Part shown: positions 42,961 to 51,480 of the stretch, piece after piece
Numbering within the stretch: the first letter of the stretch is position 1
Layout: the number at the start of each line of letters is the position of its first letter
Assembly (NCBI GenBank): GCA_963796325.1
Contig: CAWCLF010000004.1
Coordinates: 1-64,000 of the forward strand
DNA length: 64,000 bases
Source: CAVYGN01 sp963796325
Lineage (GTDB): Bacteria > Spirochaetota > Brevinematia > Brevinematales > JAOACQ01
Reading direction: 5' to 3'
The notes under the pieces: generated by a model
Databases searched by the model: none
What the model was told of the DNA's origin: nothing
Seen by the model: the letters and a program-made list of their open reading frames with translations, nothing else
Made by a program: the position numbers and the translations under genes

Positions 42961-45405
42961 ATGAAAGTCCAGGCTAAAAGCGTACCGGTAACCGAGTATT
43001 CTAGCGGTATAAGACAGGCTTCCGCTATATTTCTGCTAATGAAAAAGCTGATAGCTTCACTGTCCCTGGCATTGACGACTTTTGCCATATCATTTCCTGT
43101 GGATCTGGTTGTTAAAGTCACTGACGGCAGGATAGCGATCGAGGACGCAAGTATAATGATACCTCAAAATAAGGCAGGACTCATGACAGATGAAAACGGG
43201 ATATGTATTTTTAAAAACCTTGCGGAAGGGCAGTATACCATTTACGCCATGCTCCCGGGGTATGAAAAGTACTCCAATACGATAGCAGTAAAAGCCTCTG
43301 TCCTGACAACAAATATCGATATACGCCTTAAACCGTCGGCATATTCCTTAGGCAAGATCAGCGTCGAATCCAAAAGGAACAGGGGTAGAGTCGACAGCCA
43401 GACTACGATAAAACAGGAAGATATGGAAGCCAATTCCCAGGCTTTAATAAACGACTCTTTTAAAACGCTCCAGTTAATGCCCGGCGTATCGTCATGCGGA
43501 AGTATAGTGGACAGTTCCATGTTCATCCAGGGAGGAAACAATTACGAGTGGGTCGCTTGCATGGATGGAATGATCATAACTGATCCTATGAGATGGGCGG
43601 GCGGTACTTCAAGCGTCTCGATGTTCAACCCGAATTTTGTTGACAGTATAAGCCTTTATACGTCCGCGTATCCAGCCATGTACGGGCAGGGGCTTTCAGG
43701 AATAGTTGTTGTGGATACTATCAACGGGAGCAAAGACCGGTGGAAAGGTTTTATAGATGTATCCGGTGTCGAGTCTGAAATACTTGTCGAAGGCCCGATA
43801 ACATCCAATCTTACTGTGGCCTTTGACATGAGGAGGACCTATTACGACCTGATCATGCCGATTTTTGAATCGAGCGACGGTTCAAAGATATCTTATCCTT
43901 ATATCTGGGATGGGATTATGAAGATCTGCTGGGATATAACTCCGGAAGACAGGCTTACCTTCGACGCATACTTTTCACTGGAGGGGGAGAATTTGAACGT
44001 TACTTCATATAACGTCACAAATGCGCCGCAGACCTTTGGAAATTTTCTCGGCAATGTAAATTATCAGATCCTTAATATAATAGGCAGCGCGAAATATACT
44101 CACCGGATAAATTCCGGGGATTCTTTCGATATTGTCGCCGGAGCTTTGCCTACCATAGGTAATGTTTATTACAGCCAGAGTGAAGCTATTTCCTTAACCG
44201 AAAACTATGGCCAATACCTCTATGAACTCGGCACTGATTATTATTTAAATTCCTTAAAAGGTAATAAATTACAGATAGGCATCATGACCATGTATTTGAA
44301 TCCGTTTTATGCCAGTCTGCAAACAAGTCAATACATGCTGACACCCCAGGGGCAATGGACAAATTTCCAGAATGAGAATATAAACATCAACTCGCTGCGG
44401 GCAAGTTATTACAGCGCTTACATTGAGGATAACTATGAGATCATTCCGTCAATAATAGTGGAACTCGGCGGAAGGGAGGAGTATTACTCGCTTAACAATG
44501 AATACGGCTTCAACCCCCAGGGCGGGATCAAGTGGGAAACGACAAAGGAACTCGATTTTTACTTAAGGGGAGGATTCTATCATTATTTCCCATGGGATTT
44601 TCTGGAAATAAACAGCACAACAGGGAACCCGGAACTCAAGAGCGAGAAGGTTTATCACGCGATAGCAGGCATGGAATACTCGGATGCGGATTACATGTTC
44701 AGGGTTGAAGGGTTTTACAAGTATTATTACGACCTTATCGAGGCAGATTCCGTATTGAATTATAACAATAACGGGATCAGGAATGTTTACGGCGGGGATA
44801 TTTACCTGCAGAAAAAGCAGAGGAAAGGCGACTGGCTTTCAGGATGGATCTCGTATACTTACGTTAACGGCCAGGAGGAAATTACCAACCGCTCGCCGGA
44901 AGATCCGAACAATCCTTATACCGCATCGCTGGACCAGTTCTTTGCACCTTATTTTATCAGGTCTCACACCATATCCGCCCTTGTCGAGCTGACTTATTAT
45001 AAAAATGCCGGCGTTTCGTCATTTTTTGATTTCATGAATGAATGGAAATTTTCAATGGAATTGTCGGCTATGAGCGGGGTGCCATATACGCCTGTTACGA
45101 ATTATACGGCTATGAATGTAAATGGCGGCACACAATATTACTTTTTTAACGGGGCTTACGACAGCCTCTTCACCCCATGGTATTTCAGGCTTGACCTTAA
45201 ATTGACAATTCCCGTGGGAGGCAATTTTCTTACAGGGCTCCTGGGGCCCTATGCCCGTATGTTTGTTTACCTCGGACTTATTAATGCGTTCAATAATAAC
45301 AATGTAATATCCTGTTCATATGTGGTGAATAACGGAACGCTGCAGTTGTCCCAGTTGAAAGACTGGGCCATCGCACCTGTTGGCGGATTCAGGATCGAAT
45401 TCTGA
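42961..45405 (+). CDS. TonB-dependent outer membrane receptor
   Basis: An 814-residue protein. GGAGG (42951-42955) points to ATG 42961, giving a 26-residue extension before a standard signal peptide (MKKLIASLSLALTTFAISF). A carboxypeptidase-like regulatory domain (about 46-125), a plug (SFKTLQLMPGVS, FIQGGNNYEWVACMDGMIITDP, PAMYGQGLSGIVVVDT) and a beta-barrel ending in EF follow. The terminal Phe is typical of outer membrane proteins. Such receptors import large or scarce ligands using TonB-ExbBD. The ligand is unknown and no TonB genes are nearby. An operator-like palindrome at the promoter suggests ligand-responsive repression. Confidence 0.9.
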   Translation: MKVQAKSVPVTEYSSGIRQASAIFLLMKKLIASLSLALTTFAISFPVDLVVKVTDGRIAIEDASIMIPQNKAGLMTDENGICIFKNLAEGQYTIYAMLPGYEKYSNTIAVKASVLTTNIDIRLKPSAYSLGKISVESKRNRGRVDSQTTIKQEDMEANSQALINDSFKTLQLMPGVSSCGSIVDSSMFIQGGNNYEWVACMDGMIITDPMRWAGGTSSVSMFNPNFVDSISLYTSAYPAMYGQGLSGIVVVDTINGSKDRWKGFIDVSGVESEILVEGPITSNLTVAFDMRRTYYDLIMPIFESSDGSKISYPYIWDGIMKICWDITPEDRLTFDAYFSLEGENLNVTSYNVTNAPQTFGNFLGNVNYQILNIIGSAKYTHRINSGDSFDIVAGALPTIGNVYYSQSEAISLTENYGQYLYELGTDYYLNSLKGNKLQIGIMTMYLNPFYASLQTSQYMLTPQGQWTNFQNENININSLRASYYSAYIEDNYEIIPSIIVELGGREEYYSLNNEYGFNPQGGIKWETTKELDFYLRGGFYHYFPWDFLEINSTTGNPELKSEKVYHAIAGMEYSDADYMFRVEGFYKYYYDLIEADSVLNYNNNGIRNVYGGDIYLQKKQRKGDWLSGWISYTYVNGQEEITNRSPEDPNNPYTASLDQFFAPYFIRSHTISALVELTYYKNAGVSSFFDFMNEWKFSMELSAMSGVPYTPVTNYTAMNVNGGTQYYFFNGAYDSLFTPWYFRLDLKLTIPVGGNFLTGLLGPYARMFVYLGLINAFNNNNVISCSYVVNNGTLQLSQLKDWAIAPVGGFRIEF

Positions 45406-45463
45406 ATCCTTTAGCCTGGGTCGTCCAGGCAGGAATTCTGTTTTATGAAAGGGTGAACAAAAA

Positions 45464-45592
45464 ATGAATAATGCGATGGAAATGCAGATATCTATCGAGG
45501 CCAGGGAGCTTGAAAGATTCGTCCCGGCATATGCCGTTTTGCCGGGGGCGGGACTTGAACCCGCACAGGCGTTACCACCCGAGGGATTTTAA
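45464..45592 (+). other. Truncated small reading frame running into tRNA-Leu
   Basis: ATG 45464, behind AAAGGG, starts MNNAMEMQISIEARELERFV and then reads through the antisense of tRNA-Leu, ending at 45592. Only the first 25 codons lie outside the tRNA. It looks like the 5' end of a gene cut off at the tRNA 3' end. It also could be chance. Confidence 0.25.
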
Positions 45593-45625
45593 GTCCCTTG
45601 TGTCTACCAGTTCCACCACCTCGGC
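45540..45625 (-). tRNA. tRNA-Leu (anticodon TAA)
   Basis: On the minus strand the gene starts GCCGAGGTGGTGG and ends CCCCGGCA. It has a long variable arm (CGGGTGGTAACGCCTG) and the anticodon loop CTTAAAA, giving TAA. Position 5 of the acceptor stem is an A-C mismatch. CCA is not encoded. Confidence 0.93.
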
Positions 45626-45639
45626 ACTTATATATTATG

Positions 45640-45712
45640 AGGGGATGGTCGGAATTGAACCGACGAATAGCGGTTTTGCAGACCGCCGCCTTAGCCACTT
45701 GGCTACATCCCC
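45640..45712 (-). tRNA. tRNA-Cys (anticodon GCA)
   Basis: On the minus strand the acceptor stem is GGGGATG with CATCCCC and the loop CTGCAAA gives GCA. The discriminator base is T, as expected for tRNA-Cys. It is 14 nt upstream of tRNA-Leu, so the two are probably cotranscribed. Confidence 0.95.
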
Positions 45713-45784
45713 ATAAGGGCATAATTATAATGGACTTCGGGGCCTATGTCAACATTTATAGACAGGCTGCGGTTTCCCGCCGGA

Positions 45785-45994
45785 TTAAATAAAGTCTGGC
45801 TTTGAGAATCCCGTTCGAACGGCGCTGCTCAAGAATTCGGAGAATTTATCCCTTATTTCGCCGGTTTTTTCCCTGACTACCATTTTATGTCCTGATTGGA
45901 AAACTACTATGGTATCAGGCGTCTCTTCGAGATATTCGACAAGAAACATATTGACTGTGATCTTCGTGTTGTTCAGCCTTGTCAATTCGATCAA
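45785..45994 (-). CDS. flbD: Flagellar FlbD family protein
   Basis: A 69-residue protein with IELTRLNNTKITVNMFLVEYLEETPDT and GHKMVVREKTGEI, the FlbD/SwrD signature. The family supports flagellar torque or stator function in Bacillus (SwrD). It follows flgE on the same strand; the motAB genes that often come next are replaced here by tRNA genes. Confidence 0.93.
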   Translation of the reverse strand: MIELTRLNNTKITVNMFLVEYLEETPDTIVVFQSGHKMVVREKTGEIRDKFSEFLSSAVRTGFSKPDFI

Positions 45995-46047
45995 TCAGGA
46001 CCTCTCTCCCGGCGGACCGGCCGGATTATTCATCGTTAACAGAGCGC

Positions 46048-47412
46048 TTATCTCTTGAGGTTCAGTATTTCCCTCAGCATATCGTCCGATGTGGTTACAA
46101 CACGGGAATTTGCCTGGAAACCCCTTTCTGTAACGATCATATCCGTGAATGTCTCCGAAAGGTCGACATTGCTCATTTCGAGGGCTCCCGCATATATCCT
46201 GCCCCTTCCCTGTGTCCCGGCTGTTCCGGTATTGGCCATACCTGAATTATTGGATTCGGTGTAGAGGCTTTCGCCTTCCTTTGTAAGGCCCTGCGGGTTT
46301 GTAAATGCGGCTATTGAGACTTGGCCGATAATCCTGCGCTCTCCGTTCGAATATGAACCGGTAATAGTACCCGAATCATCGATCTTGAAAGATTCAAGAT
46401 ACGACATTTCATAGCCGTCCTGGAAGTACGCCTTGGTAGTCGTAGGCGAACTGAACTGAGTTACAGAATCCGTGACCTGCCCTACGGTGCCCAGCTCCAC
46501 ATTAAAGTTTCTTGTCTGGCCGTCAGGCAGCGTATAGGATACAGTTGCCGTGAGCTGTCCGGTATTGCCGGTCTGCGGATTCGCTCCGGCTCCTTCCTGC
46601 AGCGAAGCTATGGTGCCGTTCGTATTGAAGTTAAGAAGCATTGTATTGTTTGTGTCGGCTTTAACGGTTCCGACATTGACCTTGATGGCATTATCTGGAA
46701 TTCCGTCCATTGTGGCATTCGCCCGCCATTGGTTAAGTCCTATCTTCTGGAAGTTAAGGACCATTCTTCTTTTTGTTCCGTACCTGTCTACAACGTCGAT
46801 GCTTGTCGAATGTGTGTTCTGGATCAGTTCGTCGGGCGTAGGTGTCGGCCCGAGCACGGGTGTTTTCAGGTCAAGGTTCGATTTAACACGGACTACGCCT
46901 GTTTCCCTTGCTTCCAGTTTTTCCATAATCGGAATTTTCATATCGTCAAGGGGTGCGGCTGTATTGACAAATCTATCGCCGTTCTGAAGGGTCACCGCAT
47001 TCCAGCCCTGTACCTTGAGGCCGTTAGGATTTACCAGTAAGCCGTCCCTGTCGAGCATAAAATTGCCCGCCCTGGTATAAAAAGTCCTGTCTCCCAGCTT
47101 CATGGTAAAGAATCCCTCGCCGGTTATTGCAAGGTCGGTGTTTTTCCCGGTAGTCTGGACGCTTCCCTGGTTCATCAGCGTATCTATGCTGGCGACCGAC
47201 ATTCCAAGCCCGATCTGCTGGGGATTGAGGCCTCCCCTTTCTTCAGAGGGCTTGGCAGCGCCGGTGAGGGTCTGCGACAGGATATCCTGGAAGGTCATCC
47301 TTCCCTTTTTAAATCCTGTTGTATTTACATTTGCTACATTATTACCGATGACATCCATCCTGGCCTGGTGGTTCTGAAGGCCGGAAACTGCCGAATAAAG
47401 CGATCTCATCAT
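46048..47412 (-). CDS. flgE: Flagellar hook protein FlgE
   Basis: A 454-residue axial protein. The N-terminus MMRSLYSAVSGLQNHQARMD..IGNNVANVNTTGFK and the C-terminus AGALEMSNVDLSETFTDMI..RGFQANSRVV pair to form the D0 coiled coil; the FlgE-specific middle domains lie between. It forms the hook after export through the flagellar type III system. The protein has no Cys at all. Confidence 0.96.
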   Translation of the reverse strand: MMRSLYSAVSGLQNHQARMDVIGNNVANVNTTGFKKGRMTFQDILSQTLTGAAKPSEERGGLNPQQIGLGMSVASIDTLMNQGSVQTTGKNTDLAITGEGFFTMKLGDRTFYTRAGNFMLDRDGLLVNPNGLKVQGWNAVTLQNGDRFVNTAAPLDDMKIPIMEKLEARETGVVRVKSNLDLKTPVLGPTPTPDELIQNTHSTSIDVVDRYGTKRRMVLNFQKIGLNQWRANATMDGIPDNAIKVNVGTVKADTNNTMLLNFNTNGTIASLQEGAGANPQTGNTGQLTATVSYTLPDGQTRNFNVELGTVGQVTDSVTQFSSPTTTKAYFQDGYEMSYLESFKIDDSGTITGSYSNGERRIIGQVSIAAFTNPQGLTKEGESLYTESNNSGMANTGTAGTQGRGRIYAGALEMSNVDLSETFTDMIVTERGFQANSRVVTTSDDMLREILNLKR

Positions 47413-47451
47413 AGGCTTATCTCCTTAACTTTTTGTTATCGAACTCTTTAA

Positions 47452-47931
47452 TTATTTATCTTCCGGAACTGTTCCGGTTTTAAGTGTTTCCCTGACTTCG
47501 CTTATCTGGTTCAGGGGAACTTCCATGCCGTTTATATTCAAGAAAGTATCCCCGTTTTTAACTTTTATGCTGTCGACCGGACCGGTATTATATTTTCCCG
47601 CGTCATCGACCCAGGAAATCGTTTTCCCCACAAGCGATACCGCTTTTGTAAATGTGAATTCCCTGTTCATGGTTTTAAAGCTTTCAGAAAGGTCGTTCAT
47701 CTGTTTAAGGGATGTAAATTGGGCCATCTGGCCGATAAATTCCTTGTCATCGAGAGGCTTTGTCGGATCCTGGGATTTCAGCTGCGTAATCAGGAGTTTC
47801 ATAAAATCAGCCTGATCGAGAGTATTTTTACTTACGACTTTCTGGTTTTCCTTAAGGCCTGAGTTGAATTGATCGACCCTGTAATTGAGTACGTTCAGGT
47901 CCTGTGGGCTCATCTGCGTATTGATAGGCAT
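47452..47931 (-). CDS. flgD: Flagellar hook capping protein FlgD
   Basis: A 159-residue protein with the FlgD N-terminal motif LDQADFMKLLITQLKSQDPTKPLDDKEFIGQMAQF. It is shorter than enteric FlgD (about 230) and lacks most of the C-terminal Tudor/FnIII part. It caps the growing hook. It lies 39 nt before flgE and 26 nt after fliK. Confidence 0.95.
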   Translation of the reverse strand: MPINTQMSPQDLNVLNYRVDQFNSGLKENQKVVSKNTLDQADFMKLLITQLKSQDPTKPLDDKEFIGQMAQFTSLKQMNDLSESFKTMNREFTFTKAVSLVGKTISWVDDAGKYNTGPVDSIKVKNGDTFLNINGMEVPLNQISEVRETLKTGTVPEDK

Positions 47932-47957
47932 GAAAACCTCCTATAAAAATGCCTTAG

Positions 47958-49253
47958 CTATGCAAGGTAATTAATGCTTGATTCAAAAAGGGAATGATAA
48001 TGTGTATTTAATTCGTCCGTTGTATCCTGGTTTTGACTTTCATTAGATAAATTTCCCGGAATCACGTTCATATTATTCTGATCGTTCTGCCCCTGGTCAT
48101 GTTCCGAGAGGCTGACATTAAGATTGCCTATATTTATCCCGGCCTGCTGAAGCGCCCTCTGGAGATCTCCAAGGTTCTGGTCGAAGACCATTTTTGCTTC
48201 GGGGGTTGATACGACAATATGGGCAGTCATATGTCCGTTCTCGAGTATGAATTTCATGCTCATCCTGCCCAGTTCGGGAGGAAATAGGTTCATCCTGAGC
48301 TCGCTTTTGCCGTTTCTCAGGGTAACCAGGGCCCTGCCGGTTATGTTCTGCATCATCTGTTCAAGGCCTGTCCTTGTTGCGGAAGCCGAATATGGTATCG
48401 CAGGTTTTGCCTGAACAGCCTGGGCATCAGTTTTATTATTCAAAATATTTGAAAATTCCTTTGTATGAGTTTTATCGCTATTATCCTTTTCAAGCAATAC
48501 TGAAGGAAGGTTCTGGGGTTTTTGCCTGAGCATCTCATTCTTGAATGATGCCAGACCCTGGACCTGGCCTTCGGACTTTTTTTCCCCCGGAACATTTGAA
48601 TTTGTTTTGCCTGCTCCTGAGACATCTGTTCTTTTATCGATAACTGTAACTTTCCCGCTTGACAGATTCTCTTTATTTTCATTTTCCCTTGCAGGGGAAT
48701 TTTGAGGCTGGATCGGGTTTTCCTTTTTGAGGGATGATGAGGATGCTGCAATTTGTCCGGCAATATCGTCAAGTTTCTTTTTTACAAGATCCAGGGAAAA
48801 CGATTTATCGGGTTTATTGTCTTTTTCGAGCATTTTTGTCAGCTCTTCAAGCACCTGATTGATAAATGACATAAGGGAAATTCCGGCTTTATACGGCTGG
48901 ATTTCCATATTTACAGTTTTATCTTTTAATCCCGATAAAATTTTTTTTATTTCGTCGACTACAGCCGCAATGGTCTTTAGTTTTTCAGCATCTTCAGGTT
49001 TCAGGTTTTTATCGTTTAATAGTTTGTCAATTTTTTTCTCAATATCGTCGACTTTGCTTTTCAATTGCACTGTGTCGGGTTCATGTTTACTATTTTCGTT
49101 TTTATTTTCATTTCTGACATTCTGCAGTATTTCCTGGAATGACGTATCGATATCTGTCGTTTTATTGTCTTTCATTTGAAGCCGGTTTGTTATCATGTCC
49201 TGAACGGGCGATTGAGCAGCCGCCGGCATAGTAAAAAGGTTCGGTACGCTCAT
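47958..49253 (-). CDS. fliK: Flagellar hook-length control protein FliK
   Basis: A 431-residue protein. About 300 residues of charged, low-complexity sequence, rich in Lys, Asn, Asp and Gln, are followed by the compact flg_hook domain (ELRMNLFPPELGRMSMKFILENG, DLQRALQQAGINIGNLNVSL). The extended part acts as a molecular ruler and the end switches export specificity. It is first in the visible hook unit, with AAAGGAG before its ATG. Confidence 0.92.
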   Translation of the reverse strand: MSVPNLFTMPAAAQSPVQDMITNRLQMKDNKTTDIDTSFQEILQNVRNENKNENSKHEPDTVQLKSKVDDIEKKIDKLLNDKNLKPEDAEKLKTIAAVVDEIKKILSGLKDKTVNMEIQPYKAGISLMSFINQVLEELTKMLEKDNKPDKSFSLDLVKKKLDDIAGQIAASSSSLKKENPIQPQNSPARENENKENLSSGKVTVIDKRTDVSGAGKTNSNVPGEKKSEGQVQGLASFKNEMLRQKPQNLPSVLLEKDNSDKTHTKEFSNILNNKTDAQAVQAKPAIPYSASATRTGLEQMMQNITGRALVTLRNGKSELRMNLFPPELGRMSMKFILENGHMTAHIVVSTPEAKMVFDQNLGDLQRALQQAGINIGNLNVSLSEHDQGQNDQNNMNVIPGNLSNESQNQDTTDELNTHYHSLFESSINYLA

Positions 49254-49396
49254 AATATTTTACTCCTTTCAGGCGGTTATCAGTAAATTTGAAGACGAAT
49301 TGTTAATATTGATTATATTTTTTAACCGCCCTTATGATTGTCGGTAGAAAGGAAAAAACATTAAGAGTATTTTTAATCGACTTGAAGTTTAAGAGT

Positions 49397-49870
49397 TTAT
49401 TTATCGAATGATATGTCGTTGGGAAGTTCGTTTGTATCGCCGGCTTTATTAGGGAAATGTTCCTTCAGTGCGTCGCCGATCATTCTTATTCCATGGGATA
49501 TTCCGCCTGCAAAATCGTCGTTTCTAAAATATTTCTCCATTTTAGAAGCGATTTCAGCCCAGCAGTCGTCGCCCATTTTTTCATGTATCCCTGCATCGCC
49601 TAATATTGCGAAGCGCCTGTCTTTTACTGCGAAAAAGATCAGTACTCCGTTCCTGTGCTTCGTTTCCGTCATCCCTATCCTTAAAAATACGCTGTGAGCG
49701 GCTTTCATTATATCCCCGCCGGATGTTTTAGCCAGGTGCACACGTATTTCCCCCGAGGTTTCTTTTTCCGCTTCTTCTATGGATTTGATTATATGGATTT
49801 TTTCTTTTGCCGAAAAGAAAAAAAACGGATTGTTCGGCCTTTTTACTATAATTTTCCTACCAGCCTCCAC
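49397..49870 (-). CDS. Short TPM-domain protein
   Basis: A 157-residue protein with a TPM (YgcG-like) domain: EKIHIIKSIEEAEKETSGEIRVHL, GVLIFFAVKDRRFAILGDAGIHEKM. It lacks a signal peptide and Gly-rich tail, as in the paired TPM protein of lemA loci. GTG 49870 has a strong GGAGGAGGGG site, made from glycine codons of the upstream gene, which it overlaps by 14 nt. The function is unknown. Confidence 0.83.
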   Translation of the reverse strand: MEAGRKIIVKRPNNPFFFFSAKEKIHIIKSIEEAEKETSGEIRVHLAKTSGGDIMKAAHSVFLRIGMTETKHRNGVLIFFAVKDRRFAILGDAGIHEKMGDDCWAEIASKMEKYFRNDDFAGGISHGIRMIGDALKEHFPNKAGDTNELPNDISFDK

Positions 49871-50705
49871 TTGCCCCTCCTCCTCCGAAACTGCCTCCTC
49901 CTCCGCTGAATCCGCCGCCTCCGCCCCAGCCGTCACGGCCTCCGCCGAAACCGCCCCTTGAGCGGCCCATCAGCGCCATGTAGAAAATAATTTTTAAAAT
50001 AGCCAGGGTGATGCTGAATATGATAAGCCATTCGATAAACGAATAACGATGGCCGTAACCGGTCCGGTTTGCAGCGTATCCGCCGTACCTTATCAGATCG
50101 ATAATAAACAGCAGCGCCAATAAGGCTAAGACAATAACGGCTATTTTTATGATTTTTTGCTTATCAAGTGTATAAAAACTCTGATTCTGATTTCCTTCTC
50201 CTGTTACGGAACTGCCGCCTCCCGACAAAATCTTCATTATTGCCGAAACACCTTGAATAATTCCGCCGTCGTAATCGCCGTTTCTGAAATAGGGCGCTAT
50301 TACGTTCCGGATAATCATCGAAGCTGCGGCGTCGGGCAATTCCCCTTCGAGTCCGTATCCTACTTCTATTCTTATCTTTTTTTCCTGCTTGAATATAAGC
50401 ATGATGACGCCGTTATCCTTTCCCTTGCGGCCGATTTTCCATTTTTCGGCCAGCCTGATTGAAAAATCCTCCAGCGATTCACCTTCAAGGGAGGGAAAAG
50501 TTGCGACGGCGATCTGGATCCCTGTCCTTTCCTCATATGACTCGAGCGCATCCTCGAGGCGGCCTTTTGTTTCATCCGTCAGCATTCCTGCGTAATCGCT
50601 GATCCTTCCCTCGGGTGCGCCGGGTATTTTAAGAGCTGTATAACCTGAAGCGCTGATAATAATGAAGCCGATTAATGGCAGGATAATTCTTTTAATAGAT
50701 ATCAT
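49857..50705 (-). CDS. TPM-domain protein with Gly-rich tail (YgcG-like)
   Basis: A membrane protein of about 282 residues. It has a signal peptide, a TPM domain (GRISDYAGMLTDETKGRLEDALESYEERTGIQIAVATF, GKDNGVIMLIFKQEKKIRIEVGYGLEG), two membrane helices and a tail of Gly repeats (GGGGGFSGGGGSFGGGG). ATG 50705 gives a standard signal peptide; TTG 50738 is an alternative. It is coupled with lemA, a common pairing, perhaps in envelope maintenance. Confidence 0.88.
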   Translation of the reverse strand: MISIKRIILPLIGFIIISASGYTALKIPGAPEGRISDYAGMLTDETKGRLEDALESYEERTGIQIAVATFPSLEGESLEDFSIRLAEKWKIGRKGKDNGVIMLIFKQEKKIRIEVGYGLEGELPDAAASMIIRNVIAPYFRNGDYDGGIIQGVSAIMKILSGGGSSVTGEGNQNQSFYTLDKQKIIKIAVIVLALLALLFIIDLIRYGGYAANRTGYGHRYSFIEWLIIFSITLAILKIIFYMALMGRSRGGFGGGRDGWGGGGGFSGGGGSFGGGGASGGW

Positions 50706-50734
50706 AATTTCGTTTAACCCGGAATAACGCCGCT

Positions 50735-51340
50735 TCAAAATTTAACCTTTGGAGCTGTTTTGGCGCCCTGTTCGGCCTCGAAATAAGGGTGTTCCTGCAT
50801 CCCCGACATATTGGCAATGATGGATGCCGGGAAGCTCCTCCTGAGGGTATTGTATTCCCTTGCAGCCTCATTATACCTCATCCTCTCGACGGCTATCCTG
50901 TTTTCGGTTCCTTCAAGCTGAGCCTGCAGATCGAGAAAATTTTCATTTGCTTTAAGCTGGGGGTAATTTTCCATAACGACCATGAGCCTGGACAAAGCGC
51001 CTGAAAGGTCTCCCTGCATCGATTGGAATTTTTTGAAAGACTCGGGATTGTTTATTACGCTTTCATCGATTTTCATGGATCCCACCCGGCTTCTTGCATC
51101 TACGACCGCCTGGAGGGTTTCGCGTTCATGCTTGGCATAACCTTTGACCGTTTCGACAAGGTTAGGTATCAGATCGGCCCTTCTCTGGTAGACGTTTTCA
51201 ACCTGCGACCATGCCGACTTGACGCCTTCGTCAAGCCTGACGAGCTTATTATAAGTACCAGGCCCGATGCTCCAGAAAAATATAAACAAAATCACGATCA
51301 CGCCAAGAACTATAAGAAGAGTTTGAATTCCTTTGGACAT
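50735..51340 (-). CDS. lemA: LemA family protein
   Basis: A 201-residue protein with one N-terminal membrane helix (IQTLLIVLGVIVILFIFFW) and a helical domain with YNKLVRLDEGVKSAWSQVENVYQRRADLIPNLVETVKGYA and the C-terminal YNEAAREYNTLRRSFPASI..G. LemA is an anchored extracytoplasmic coiled-coil protein of unknown role. It leads the lemA-TPM-TPM operon. Confidence 0.95.
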   Translation of the reverse strand: MSKGIQTLLIVLGVIVILFIFFWSIGPGTYNKLVRLDEGVKSAWSQVENVYQRRADLIPNLVETVKGYAKHERETLQAVVDARSRVGSMKIDESVINNPESFKKFQSMQGDLSGALSRLMVVMENYPQLKANENFLDLQAQLEGTENRIAVERMRYNEAAREYNTLRRSFPASIIANMSGMQEHPYFEAEQGAKTAPKVKF

Positions 51341-51480
51341 ATTTTTCTCCTTTAATCAATAATCCGCTCAATTTTAATTTAAACTAAAACAAGGTTTTAA
51401 GCAAGAAAACAGGTCTTTTTACGGCCTTTTCTCCTTTTTTATTGTATAATAATAGCTATGTTTATATTTTGAGAAGGAAC

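Noticed and set aside
45414..45430. GCCTGG-GTCGT-CCAGGC hairpin after the TonB receptor as a terminator
   Set aside because: No T-run follows directly; could be a weak or factor-dependent signal at most.
45471..45792. Frames over the tRNA-Leu and tRNA-Cys genes
   Set aside because: They are antisense translations of tRNAs (for example GRDLNPHRRY), a well-known annotation artefact.
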